A DNA stretch of 47,492 bases from Gammaproteobacteria bacterium (GTDB taxonomy: Bacteria; Pseudomonadota; Gammaproteobacteria; SZUA-140): assembly GCA_026982565.1 (NCBI GenBank), contig JALSGV010000146.1, forward strand, positions 1-47,492, written 5' to 3'. This document shows, one piece after another, positions 34,188-42,181 of this stretch. A model generated the notes under the pieces. It saw nothing but the letters and a program-made list of their open reading frames with translations. It was not told the DNA's origin and searched no databases. Position 1 is the first letter of the stretch. Every line of letters starts with the position of its first letter. A program made the translations under genes and the position numbers.

Positions 34188-34349
34188 TTAATTGAAAACG
34201 TCGTCCTCATGTACAGTCTTTGCTGCTTCCTCTGCTTTGTTCTTGGCCCAATATTTGTCCACCAGCGCCATGCCGTACCAGGCAGGAGCGATGAGCACCA
34301 AGAGTATGAGAAGCCCAAAAATCAAAGGTGGATAATCTACATCAATCAT
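34188..34349 (-). CDS. CcoQ-like 53-residue membrane subunit
   Basis: Reads MIDVDYPPLI, helix IFGLLILLVLIAPAWYGMAL, then VDKYWAKNKAEEAAK and an acidic end. gggaga lies 12 bases before the ATG at 34349. A small one-helix protein at the 3' end of a cbb3-like operon fits the place of CcoQ/FixQ, though the sequence is not clearly homologous. The terminator follows 40 bases later. Confidence 0.6.
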   Translation of the reverse strand: MIDVDYPPLIFGLLILLVLIAPAWYGMALVDKYWAKNKAEEAAKTVHEDDVFN

Positions 34350-34372
34350 TTTACCGTTCTCCCAGTATTTGG

Positions 34373-35026
34373 TTATGACGCTTTAGACATGTCAGGCTTC
34401 TGCGAGAAGTGCGGCAGACGCTTGCATACGATTACCATTGCTATTATAAAATAACTCACGTAGAAAACGTCGATGGTGTAACCTTTATCCCACCATGGTT
34501 GTACACGTTCGCGCTTTCCATCGGGACGCCAGCTTCCTGAGAAATTCGCCAGCACGACTTGGTCACCGATGACGTTGTAACTCTCAGGACCATAGGTGCC
34601 ACCACCACCGGCAACGATTTCACGAATGCCCGGCGCTGCCAGTTGCAGATCCTCCCAGGAGATCGGATGGCGATCCAGCAAACCTGGCAGTCTGGAATCC
34701 TCTGCATTCCTGTGTACCTCCATTGCCCTCTCGGTGAGATAGGCAATCTTTTCAGGTCCAGTGGCCAGCTTTTGCACCTCGGGTGAATCCATGAGCTCCA
34801 CCATTGGCGCATACAGCTCTGCGGTAGGCCTCTGTCCCCAAATCGGCATGGTGATCATGAATGCCGTGAGGATGATCAGTGCGATCAACCATGTCAAAGG
34901 ATAGGGCAAGCGGTTATTGCCTTCCCACAAACCACCAGGTTTTTCAGACTCCCAGAGTTCCAGAGCCTTTCTCGCTTCCTCTTCATCTGCCAAGCAGTAT
35001 AGAGGATTATCCATTTTCCAAGCCAT
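34373..35026 (-). CDS. Heme-less two-TM oxidase-operon protein (CcoP-position)
   Basis: 217 residues. First helix at about 44-63 (PLTWLIALIILTAFMITMP), a large loop of about 120 residues (periplasmic by the usual charge rule), and a second helix at about 180-200 (DVFYVSYFIIAMVIVCKRL). No CxxCH, so it is not a cytochrome, though it sits where CcoP would be. The loop contains a G-rich turn (IVAGGGGTYGPESYNVIG) and a Trp-rich stretch. Good Shine-Dalgarno (gggggaga) before the ATG; 15 bases after the cytochrome gene. Unknown family, likely subunit III-like or structural. Confidence 0.6.
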   Translation of the reverse strand: MAWKMDNPLYCLADEEEARKALELWESEKPGGLWEGNNRLPYPLTWLIALIILTAFMITMPIWGQRPTAELYAPMVELMDSPEVQKLATGPEKIAYLTERAMEVHRNAEDSRLPGLLDRHPISWEDLQLAAPGIREIVAGGGGTYGPESYNVIGDQVVLANFSGSWRPDGKRERVQPWWDKGYTIDVFYVSYFIIAMVIVCKRLPHFSQKPDMSKAS

Positions 35027-35041
35027 TATTATCTCCCCCGT

Positions 35042-35998
35042 TTATTTTAAGCTGGTTAGAATCCAATCGATCAGCGCACGTATTTCACTATCACGCGCAT
35101 ACTCCGGCACTTCAGGCGGATAAGCGACCTCACCCTTTCTATATGCTTCGTACTCCTTGCGCCACTTGGCATAATCGATGGGGTTGCCATTCACATCCAC
35201 CTTACCCCAGAGATAATCGAATCGGGGCATGATAGAATTGGGTTGCACCAGCCTTGGGTTGAAGAAATGCATCATCATCCATTCACGCGATGAATTTCTG
35301 GATGCAACGTGGAGAAGATCCGGGGCTTTGCGGTCAGAACCAAAAGCAGTCGGCATCTCACCGTTCATGTCTCCCTGGTACGGAGGCCACCCGAACACCT
35401 GCCAGTCCTGCGTATGTTCAGGCAGCAGGGTGTGGCACCACCAGCACTGCTCCGTGGTGTAGACCTGCTTGCCCTTTCCGACATAGCGTGTGTTCTCATC
35501 TCCAGCGGTTGCCAGGGTAGCCTCAACGGTCCAACCCCGTGTTACAGACGCAAGTTCAGGATAGGCCCATTCCTCGCCATTCACATCGGCATAGCTGATG
35601 GTGAAGACCGCGCCGGCCTCTTTGCTGGCCTGATCTATCTTGCCCTTGCTGAATCCCAGGCTCTTGACCGTTGGACCCAGATTGTTAGGGTGATTGATAG
35701 GTGACGCCAATGGTGTGCCTGGCTTGTAGACGTAGGCGCGCACTGGCGGATCGATTGTTTCTCCGGTTTTGGGATCCTTGTCCAAGATAACGGTCAGCGG
35801 TTTTCCATCTCCCCGCACCAAGGGATCTTCGAACGACCACCCCATGGTTCGCCCGTTTGACAAGGCCTTGTCCAGACCTACCCATGTCGACTCGGCAGAA
35901 ATGAAGTCGAAACTTGGGAAAAACAAGGTAATCGACATGGACAGGCCAAACATCCCGCCGATTCCTGCACATCCTAGCTTATAATTTTGAAAAGCCAC
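35042..35998 (-). CDS. CcoO-like monoheme cytochrome c subunit
   Basis: 318 residues, GTG start at 35998 with ggggagga ten bases before it. N-terminal helix (about 10-27) anchors a large periplasmic domain. The heme site is C185-W-W-C188-H189 in TTEQCWWCHTLLPE, and the axial Met is likely in NSIMPRFDYLWG. The local order (heme site, long loop, N-S-x-M-P) is that of CcoO/FixO, which is itself monoheme. Extra N-terminal domain (about 40-170) is larger than usual. It should pass electrons to the b-type heme in the catalytic subunit. An intra-operon hairpin separates it from the subunit I gene. Confidence 0.75.
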   Translation of the reverse strand: MAFQNYKLGCAGIGGMFGLSMSITLFFPSFDFISAESTWVGLDKALSNGRTMGWSFEDPLVRGDGKPLTVILDKDPKTGETIDPPVRAYVYKPGTPLASPINHPNNLGPTVKSLGFSKGKIDQASKEAGAVFTISYADVNGEEWAYPELASVTRGWTVEATLATAGDENTRYVGKGKQVYTTEQCWWCHTLLPEHTQDWQVFGWPPYQGDMNGEMPTAFGSDRKAPDLLHVASRNSSREWMMMHFFNPRLVQPNSIMPRFDYLWGKVDVNGNPIDYAKWRKEYEAYRKGEVAYPPEVPEYARDSEIRALIDWILTSLK

Positions 35999-36030
35999 TT
36001 ATACTTCCTCCCCTAGTTTTTTATTACCCT

Positions 36031-36058
36031 TCCCCACCGGCCAGATCGCCGGTGGGGA
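36031..36058. other. Intra-operon hairpin between subunit I and cytochrome c genes
   Basis: tccccaccggc pairs with gccggtgggga (11 bp, loop six bases). The T run lies only on the rightward side, where no gene reads toward it, so for the leftward operon this is not a standard terminator. It may adjust subunit ratio by mRNA processing or stabilisation. Confidence 0.65.
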
Positions 36059-36136
36059 TTTTTTAAGGGTTGATGCTCATTTCATTCGTTTTATGAAGCA
36101 TCAAATGTTATTGCTTGTTGAGATAGATGCCGGTAC

Positions 36137-37546
36137 TTATCTCTCGTAAGCCAGCTCATGTGCATAGCGGCCCTTCGGCACTACCGTACCTTCACGGGCA
36201 GTCATATACATGTTGTACAGCCAGACCACGTTACCGGTAAATACCATGGTGCCACCGATCCAGCGAGCGATCATGTATGGGTGCTCTGCGATTACCACGT
36301 CAATATATGGTACTTCGTAGATCTTACCACCACCCTGAATCAGGCCCGCGATTGTCATGGAGATCCAGTAGATGCAGAACCCGATGATGACAAACCAGTA
36401 GTGGAAGTTGGCCAATGCCAGAGAATAGAGCTTGCGCTTCAGCATTTGCTGCAGACCGAAGTAGACCGCTGCAATCTCCAGGAAACTGGACATACCCAGC
36501 AAGGCCAAGTGAGCGTGTGCAACGATCCAGCCCGTGCCATGCACGTACCAGTTAATGGCTCGCGTCTGTTGAAACCCACCCTGCATGTTCAGGGGGATGG
36601 CCAAGAGTACACCCGTGATGGAGAACTTGGTTTCAATGTTCTCGACAAACATGCTCCAACGCCCTTTGATGGTGAGGAGAATATTGGCCACGAATGCCAC
36701 CGCCGGGATAAGGATCAATACACCTTCCACTGAAGCAAAGGACTTCAACCACTCGGGCAGCGGCGCAGACAGCAGATGATGCGAAGCAGGAGTGGAATAG
36801 AAAGCAATGATCGCCCAGAAATGCAGGTGACCGATACGATGCGAGTAGAGGGGGTTACCTGACAATTTGGGAATCGTGTAGTACGCGATAGCCGCAGCAA
36901 CCGGCGTAATCCACAGCCCCAGTACATTATGGGCGAACCAGAATGTCAGGTAGCCTTCCGTCAGACCGGTAAGGTTGAACAGCTCGGCGGAGTTACCTAC
37001 CAGGAACACGATGATCACCATAAAGATACATGCACCGAAGAACCAGTTGGTAATGTAAATACCCTGTGTCTTACGCTGGGCTATGGTCATCCATACATTG
37101 ATACCCAAGGGTAGCAGGACACCAAAGACCACCACCAAGTCGATAGGCCAGATCAAATCTGAATACTCGCGACCAGAAGTGAAACCCAGCCACAGCAGAA
37201 ACAGCCCCAGCGACAAACCCACATTCCAAAGGAAGGCAGTCCATACACCTAGCTTCTCAGACCACAGACGGGTATTACCCAACGCCGGCGTCATATACAT
37301 CATGGTCATGGCGAACGCCATGGAGATCCAGCCCAGAATTACCGCGAGCACGTGTACCTGACGCATGTGACCAAATGCAAAAAGCTCGGTTCCCGTTACA
37401 AAATCCGGGAATGCGAGCTTGGCAGCATTGAAGGAACCCAGACCGGTCCCGATGATAAACCACAGAATTGACGAAAAACCGAAGTAGATTGTTGCTGTCC
37501 CTGGCGGGATGTCTTCGTTTTTCGCTGTTAGATATTTAAACAGCAT
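36137..37546 (-). CDS. Divergent C-family (cbb3-like) heme-copper oxidase catalytic subunit
   Basis: 469 residues, about 12 helices. H65 (FGHMRQVHVLAV) should bind low-spin heme b. H206 in FWFAHNVLGLW, H256 and H257 (STPASHHLLSAPLPEW) should bind CuB. H344 and H346 (WIVAHAHLALLG) bind high-spin and low-spin heme. Y250 lies 44 residues after H206, the distance of the cross-linked His-Tyr pair in cbb3 oxidases. The Glu that follows the first metal His in nitric oxide reductases is absent (Gly at +4), so oxygen reduction is favoured. The C-terminus matches CcoN (MAYNxxMT-like end WLYNMYMTAREG). Good aggagg Shine-Dalgarno. Overall sequence is distinct from classic CcoN. Confidence 0.85.
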   Translation of the reverse strand: MLFKYLTAKNEDIPPGTATIYFGFSSILWFIIGTGLGSFNAAKLAFPDFVTGTELFAFGHMRQVHVLAVILGWISMAFAMTMMYMTPALGNTRLWSEKLGVWTAFLWNVGLSLGLFLLWLGFTSGREYSDLIWPIDLVVVFGVLLPLGINVWMTIAQRKTQGIYITNWFFGACIFMVIIVFLVGNSAELFNLTGLTEGYLTFWFAHNVLGLWITPVAAAIAYYTIPKLSGNPLYSHRIGHLHFWAIIAFYSTPASHHLLSAPLPEWLKSFASVEGVLILIPAVAFVANILLTIKGRWSMFVENIETKFSITGVLLAIPLNMQGGFQQTRAINWYVHGTGWIVAHAHLALLGMSSFLEIAAVYFGLQQMLKRKLYSLALANFHYWFVIIGFCIYWISMTIAGLIQGGGKIYEVPYIDVVIAEHPYMIARWIGGTMVFTGNVVWLYNMYMTAREGTVVPKGRYAHELAYER

Positions 37547-37623
37547 CCTTCACGCCCTCCTAAAAATTACTTTCTTGTAAATTTATTATCGATGTCGATT
37601 CAGCTAGCGATCAGTCACGCTGC

Positions 37624-37713
37624 TCATTCTTCCATCTTAGTCAACAGATACCATGAAAACCACATGCTTGAAAAAGCGAGAATCACACCACATGCGCCGG
37701 CGAATGCAGCCAT
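37624..37713 (-). CDS. 29-residue membrane miniprotein before the oxidase gene
   Basis: Reads MAAFAGACGVILAFSSMW, then FSWYLLTKMEE. One helix with an aromatic cluster and a charged C-terminus. A strong ggggaggtgtgtt precedes the ATG. It is encoded 77 bases before the catalytic subunit on the same strand, so a micro-subunit of the oxidase is likely. A similarly sized ORF with a near-identical ribosome site lies at 45005-45100. Confidence 0.6.
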   Translation of the reverse strand: MAAFAGACGVILAFSSMWFSWYLLTKMEE

Positions 37714-37776
37714 AACACACCTCCCCTTGATAATTTAGATTGTTATCTTCAAGACAGAAATCGTTTCAGCCTTATC

Positions 37777-38067
37777 TTACCAGCCCGTATTGTCGCCCTT
37801 GGCCTCCAGCGCGCCATGTCTGGACATCCCGATATAGACGATCACGGCAAAGGCAAAACCAAAGACCAGCATCACTGCGTTGACAAACCCATTGAACGTC
37901 GTGGGATCGTAGGCCTCGCCATACCAGCCTCCCCAGCTTTCAAAAGGCCCGCGTCCAACCGCGCACATCACGGCAGCGCCAAATACGCTTCCGTTGCCCA
38001 TGCCGACCGTGAATGCAGGTATGAGCAGCGCAAAGAATAAGCGTCCTAAGGTGAGCTTGTTTTCCAT
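37777..38067 (-). CDS. First gene of the oxidase operon: two-TM protein
   Basis: 96 residues. Helices at about 8-35 (LFFALLIPAFTVGMGNGSVF) and 62-82 (FVNAVMLVFGFAFAVIVYIG), with a Gly/Trp-rich loop (GRGPFESWGGWYGEAYD). Start at 38067 is supported by agagggggg seven bases upstream; the frame continues upstream to 38163 without a ribosome site. Unknown family. By position it may be a subunit or assembly factor of the cbb3-like oxidase. Confidence 0.6.
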   Translation of the reverse strand: MENKLTLGRLFFALLIPAFTVGMGNGSVFGAAVMCAVGRGPFESWGGWYGEAYDPTTFNGFVNAVMLVFGFAFAVIVYIGMSRHGALEAKGDNTGW

Positions 38068-38700
38068 ATTCCCCCCTCTTCTGGTTATTTTATTTTTGAC
38101 CGGAAAGTCCGGCTTCCGCGTAGTGACTCCGACCGGGATCCTATCCCCTCCCGATCTGATCACTACTTACCAGCCACGGCAGCCTAAGACTTCCAACCTC
38201 GATAACGACTGTTTGAATTCCAGCTTAGTCCGTCACTTGGCTATTATCATGCGAATCGTCAGACATGACTTCCCACATAGCGATAAATTATAGACCTAAT
38301 TCCAGATATTGCAACTGTTCCTCAGGATTAAATCCATACTGATGACACCTATCCGTCAGCACTGTCAACAAGCGCTGCGACACACCTCATTCATTCCGCA
38401 ACAGCCTATCATAATCGCGTCAAATCAATATTTTATTTTTATAAAGCCGTGGCGGCAAGCAAGCCGACCGCAGTCCTATGCAAAATCTGAGCCCCCATAT
38501 AACCGCCCTCCCAATAACCAAGGGCAGCCATCAGGATTGCTGTTTTTTTACGGCTAATTTTCTCAATTGAAACATCATTCAGACCGCGCCAGCCGACATC
38601 ACCCCACGATTCAATTGTGCTTCGACACACAATTTTTTTGACCTCGGCACGTGATATGCGAGACTTATGCTTCGTACATCAAACATCGCAATCAAAGACT
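38068..38700. other. Divergent intergenic region upstream of the oxidase operon
   Basis: AT-rich 630-base gap between the leftward oxidase operon and the rightward 79-residue protein. It must hold the oxidase promoter, but I see no FNR/ANR-type ttgat-N4-atcaa site and no strong -10/-35 pair. A leftward open frame at 38439-38630 lacks a ribosome site and is not supported as a gene. Confidence 0.5.
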
Positions 38701-38940
38701 ATGCAGATCAAGGAAATTATAATCTATGGCCTCGTGGGCATCAGCTCACTCACCATGCTGGCCTACACGGTCCACATGTTCATCGGGGGGATGGTCAGCG
38801 AACAGACCGAAAATCTCGTCATGCTCGGTGCCGTACTGATCGGGGCTGTCGTCCTCGGTATTCTCGCATGGGATGTCATCAGGCGCAGACGCAACTACGA
38901 AGCTTATATGGCTGAATCCAAGGAGGATGACAATACCTGA
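38701..38940 (+). CDS. 79-residue two-TM protein
   Basis: Start at the ATG at 38701 (MQIKEIIIYGLVG). Helices IIIYGLVGISSLTMLAYTVH (about 6-26) and VMLGAVLIGAVVLGILAW (about 43-60), then a basic stretch DVIRRRRNY and an acidic end. No good Shine-Dalgarno; the frame could start upstream at 38617. Unknown family. Divergent from the oxidase operon and possibly controlled with it. Confidence 0.5.
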   Translation: MQIKEIIIYGLVGISSLTMLAYTVHMFIGGMVSEQTENLVMLGAVLIGAVVLGILAWDVIRRRRNYEAYMAESKEDDNT

Positions 38941-38993
38941 CCCTGGCGGCATTGAACCGCCAGGGGATGCCTCTGCGTAGGCCATGCGCGATC

Positions 38994-39473
38994 TCAATGC
39001 GGGCTGGCTGCGTCTCTGTCATGAGTTCTTTTCAGATACTCATCCCAATCGGCATCATCCGGATAGATCATCGGATCCTGATTCACACGCCAGAGCTTGT
39101 GATGCGGCTTCGATACGCCTGCATCATGGCACGATTCCAGGCTATGCTCACTGTCAATCTCGCAAACCTCCGGTGTATGGCCTGTCATGGCCTTGAATTC
39201 ATAGGGCATGGTCCCGCAACGGTTTCTCCCGGTCAAACTGCAACTCTTGACCCTGAAAAGCGCATAGAACGGATCCCATCCCATAGCGCCGGTCAAAACG
39301 GGATAGATTGCGGCCAATATGGCATAGGCTTCCCACCAAACTGACGCCCCACCCGTGAATGCGACGAAATAAAATGCAAAACCAATCATGGCGATTCCCA
39401 GCCCCAAACGAAACAGCCTGTCGATCAAACCCATGTTCTGCATGACAGAGGGCTCAACGGTCATGGTAGTCAT
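38994..39473 (-). CDS. DUF2892-type membrane protein with Cys/His-rich tail
   Basis: 159 residues from the ATG at 39473, which is seven bases after aggagg; a GTG at 39482 is too close to it. N-terminal DUF2892 (YgaP-like) TM pair: NMGLIDRLFRLGLGIAMIGF and YAILAAIYPVLTGAMGWDP. In YgaP this domain anchors a rhodanese; here the C-terminal part (about 85-159) is not rhodanese but has scattered Cys and His (SCSLTGRNRCGT, VCEIDSEHSLESCHDAG). So possible metal or persulfide binding, by inference. Confidence 0.7.
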   Translation of the reverse strand: MTTMTVEPSVMQNMGLIDRLFRLGLGIAMIGFAFYFVAFTGGASVWWEAYAILAAIYPVLTGAMGWDPFYALFRVKSCSLTGRNRCGTMPYEFKAMTGHTPEVCEIDSEHSLESCHDAGVSKPHHKLWRVNQDPMIYPDDADWDEYLKRTHDRDAASPH

Positions 39474-39747
39474 GGTGCTCACCTCCTGTTTACGGTTGTT
39501 GATTCACTAGGCCTGAATTGAAACATGTTTCAATAGCCGCTTCCGTAACAAAATCACCCTAATGACTGCTTGAACTTGATCCCATACTGCCCCATGCCAA
39601 TAACCCGATTGAAATTGCGGTAAATTTCTTATTCATTGCACCTGTAATATACTCATGTACAAGGGGTCACATGAATGGGTGGTTTATCTCCGCCGAAAAC
39701 CAAGCGGGATATGGTTTCAATAACGAATTATCTCAGGAGGGTTTGAT

Positions 39748-40344
39748 ATGGCAACCAAATACCACGCGCTGCGCACCACCACATTAGATCACAGCATCAC
39801 CTATTGCCGGCCTGCCTTTGAAACACAGCAGGTCACACCAGACGACCCAGCCATTTCTGTCATGACCGATCTCAGAAAAACCAAGGCCATTACTATTCGT
39901 CCCGACACGCTGCTGGACGACTGTAACCAACACATGATTCGCAACAATGTTCGCTTGTTGCTGGTAACCGACGCTCTGCGCAACGTGGAAGGGATCATTA
40001 CAGCCAGGGACGTACTGGGTGAAAAGCCGATGCTGCTTATTCAGAAAACGGGGGTGACACGTCAGGAAATCCAGGTAAGAGACATCATGACACCCACATC
40101 GAGTCTTGAGGCCGTGAGCCTAGAGGACGTCGAAAATGCCAGAGTGGGTGACATCGTCGAAGACCTGATCAGCAAGGGCCGCCACCATGCTTTGGTCATC
40201 TGTGGCGACCCAAAGCAATCCAGCGCCATGATATGCGGGATATTCTCTGCGACACAGATCGGCAAGAAAATCGGCGCCCCCATTGAACCGGCCGACATCG
40301 CCAAGACCTTTGCCGAGCTGGAAAAAATCATCGTTGCGCAGTAA
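39748..40344 (+). CDS. CBS-domain protein
   Basis: 198-residue soluble protein with tandem CBS domains at about 37-95 (VMTDLRKTKAITIRPDTLLD; LLLVTDALRNVEGIITARDV) and 110-180 (VRDIMTPTSSLEAVSL; HHALVICGDP; GIFSATQIG). Tandem CBS pairs bind adenosine nucleotides and act as energy sensors. aggaggg lies eight bases before the ATG. It is followed by the lactonase-type gene. An upstream 6-6-6 inverted repeat gaaatt-gcggta-aatttc (39611-39628) could be an operator. Confidence 0.85.
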   Translation: MATKYHALRTTTLDHSITYCRPAFETQQVTPDDPAISVMTDLRKTKAITIRPDTLLDDCNQHMIRNNVRLLLVTDALRNVEGIITARDVLGEKPMLLIQKTGVTRQEIQVRDIMTPTSSLEAVSLEDVENARVGDIVEDLISKGRHHALVICGDPKQSSAMICGIFSATQIGKKIGAPIEPADIAKTFAELEKIIVAQ

Positions 40345-40414
40345 CCCGGCAACAACTGCGCTCGCAACATATGTACCCGCGGGAATATACACTCTGTGAT
40401 GGTCCTGCGGGTAC
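40343..40414. repeat. Partial palindrome-A arm and inverted repeat
   Basis: aacccggcaacaa (40343-40355) equals part of the left arm of the palindrome at 41604. It includes the CBS stop codon region. Just after it gtacccgc (40373-40380) pairs with gcgggtac (40407-40414). The latter may be a hairpin ending the CBS transcript. The arm match is short and could be chance. Confidence 0.35.
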
Positions 40415-40459
40415 CTTACAAAACTTCAACCCCGGCTTGAGCCGCCAAAAGGAGGAAAA

Positions 40460-41584
40460 ATGCCTGACATCTCTTGCGTAGGAAAATATTTTACCATTCT
40501 CAATCTGGCTGCGGGCGCACTGCTATTCCATGCAACCTTACAGGCTGATACACCTGACGGCGGCGACGATGGGAATCCCATCCATCACCAGTTTATGTTT
40601 TCAGCAAACCAGGCAGGACACAACCTGTCCGCTTACCGCCTGGATAATCAGAAGGGAGAGCTGATTCCCCTGAATGGCGCACCGTTTGAAACGGGCAGGT
40701 TTCCTGTCTCTGTGGCCGCCTCCCCAGACGGCAAATACGTTTACGTCACCAATCAGGGCGCTGACAGCATTTCCGCTTTCGCAATCGATGCGCAGCACAA
40801 TACTCTCAGGCCTGTGCCCGGCTCTCCCTTTCCCGCAGGCCCTTACCCTGATGCCATCACCATCTCTCCGGACGGAAGGTTCGTCTATGTCGCCAATGAG
40901 GACAGCCAGTTAGTCAGAATCTTTCAGGTTGACCCCGGCAGCGGGCGCCTGCTGAATACCGGGCATACCGCCACCACCGGAAAGCATCCGATTTATATCA
41001 CTCTGACCCCTGATGGAAAATTTGCACTGGTTGCCAATTTTAATGATGCGAGCATCAACATATACCGCGTCGACCCTGACAATGGCACACTGGCAGACAC
41101 AGGCGCCCTGGCCAGAACGGACGACAACCCCATCCATATCGCCATAACACCCGACAGCCGTTTTGCCTATATTGCCAATTATGGCAGCACCACTGTGTCG
41201 GCATTTTCCATCACCCCCGATGGGAAATTGACGCCCGTGCCAGGCTCCCCCTTTGTTGCTGGCGCAAAGCCCTACTCGGTCACGGTGGACTCCAGCGAAC
41301 GCCATGTCTTCGTCGTCAACTGGGCGGGACACGATGTCAGCGTCTTCAATCTCGATGCTGAGAATGGCGCCATCTCCGAAATCAAGGGATCACCCTATCC
41401 CACGGATTGGTACCCCTATGACGTGGTCGTCGCACCCGATGATCAGCATCTTTATGTCGCCAACAACGGCGCTGCCAATATCTCAGCCTATGAGATTGAT
41501 ACGGTATCAGGCAGCTTGGCTCCACAGAGACATTCTCCATTCACGGCTGATCTCGGTCCCTATTCCCTGGCTATAACACGCTGA
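40460..41584 (+). CDS. Exported lactonase-type/YVTN beta-propeller protein
   Basis: 374 residues, signal-like N-terminus (ILNLAAGALLFHATLQA). Seven repeats of the YVTN/lactonase form follow: PVSVAASPDGKYVYVTNQGA, PDAITISPDGRFVYVANED, PIYITLTPDGKFALVANFND, PIHIAITPDSRFAYIANYGS, PYSVTVDSSERHVFVVNWAG, PYDVVVAPDDQHLYVANNGA. The fold is that of 6-phosphogluconolactonase and surface-layer propellers. The likely exported location argues against a pentose-phosphate role; binding or hydrolysis of an extracellular compound is open. Its Shine-Dalgarno is aggagg six bases before the ATG. Confidence 0.78.
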   Translation: MPDISCVGKYFTILNLAAGALLFHATLQADTPDGGDDGNPIHHQFMFSANQAGHNLSAYRLDNQKGELIPLNGAPFETGRFPVSVAASPDGKYVYVTNQGADSISAFAIDAQHNTLRPVPGSPFPAGPYPDAITISPDGRFVYVANEDSQLVRIFQVDPGSGRLLNTGHTATTGKHPIYITLTPDGKFALVANFNDASINIYRVDPDNGTLADTGALARTDDNPIHIAITPDSRFAYIANYGSTTVSAFSITPDGKLTPVPGSPFVAGAKPYSVTVDSSERHVFVVNWAGHDVSVFNLDAENGAISEIKGSPYPTDWYPYDVVVAPDDQHLYVANNGAANISAYEIDTVSGSLAPQRHSPFTADLGPYSLAITR

Positions 41585-41603
41585 CAAGAAAACGTAACAA
41601 ACA

Positions 41604-41643
41604 TATCAACCCGGCAACAATATATATTGTTGCCGGGTTGATA
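41604..41643. repeat. Perfect 40-bp palindrome (family A, best copy)
   Basis: The left 20 bases, tatcaacccggcaacaatat, are the exact reverse complement of the right 20. It lies 20 bases after the lactonase-type gene stop and before the 3' end of the convergent operon at 41719. A rare 20-bp perfect dyad could be a cruciform, an efficient terminator (with no T run) or a protein site. Related copies lie at 3367-3406 and 156-180. Confidence 0.85.
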
Positions 41644-41718
41644 AAATACGGGTTGGCCGGTGATTTCGTTGCGGCATGATCTGCCTATCAGCCCAGCCTA
41701 CAAGGCGTTTGATCGAGA

Positions 41719-42177
41719 TTAACGATAGACCTCGAGGCGCGATTTGGCGTCCTTGAAGCTGGCTTCATCCGGGAACTGTCCAAGATGAAAAATTGACTGC
41801 TGCTTCTTGCCGGTGCCATCCATCCCGGTGAGTGCAAACGTCTTGCCACCTATCTCCGAGAAAAATTTGAGATCCTTCACCAACACGACTTCTTCACCAT
41901 TACGCTGAATCATGGTGATACGGTCTTTGCCGATCTCAAGGGCGATTACCGCTGAGGGCAATAACATGAGCCGGGTCTTGAGGATGCGGTTACCCCCAAT
42001 GAAGAGAAACAAGAAACCCAGAAACACGAGCAGGTAGGACCAGTTCTGCTCAGGACCAAACCATAGCTGCACGCCGATGGAGAGCAGTGCGATGACCGTG
42101 GGCACGTATAGCAGGAGGTCCCAGGTCATACCTTTTTTGTCCTGAATCAGGTCGTAACGGAGGGTAGCGCCTGCCAC
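41719..42177 (-). CDS. Two-TM protein with PH-like C-terminal domain
   Basis: 152 residues from a GTG at 42177 that lies four bases after the stop of the thioredoxin gene. The frame runs upstream in the shadow of that gene without homology. Helices at about 19-40 (LLLYVPTVIALLSIGVQLWF) and 46-65 (NWSYLLVFLGFLFLFIGG). Then IALEIGKDRITMIQRNGEEV and VVLVKDLKFFSEIGGKTFAL resemble the beta strands of bacterial PH-like domains. Fourth gene of the leftward operon; role unknown. Confidence 0.55.
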   Translation of the reverse strand: MAGATLRYDLIQDKKGMTWDLLLYVPTVIALLSIGVQLWFGPEQNWSYLLVFLGFLFLFIGGNRILKTRLMLLPSAVIALEIGKDRITMIQRNGEEVVLVKDLKFFSEIGGKTFALTGMDGTGKKQQSIFHLGQFPDEASFKDAKSRLEVYR

Positions 42178-42181
42178 TTGA

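Noticed and set aside
34373-35026. Diheme CcoP cytochrome
   Set aside because: Position fits but there is no CxxCH motif at all in the 217 residues.
36137-37546. Nitric oxide reductase catalytic subunit
   Set aside because: The tyrosine at +44 from the first CuB histidine is present and the nearby glutamate of NorB is absent, so oxygen reductase of the C family fits better.
38439-38630. Leftward open frame of 63 residues with a hydrophobic C-terminal half
   Set aside because: GTG start without a ribosome site, no family likeness, and it lies in the presumed promoter region of the oxidase operon. The frame extends upstream without a Met, so it could be a relic, but I cannot support it.
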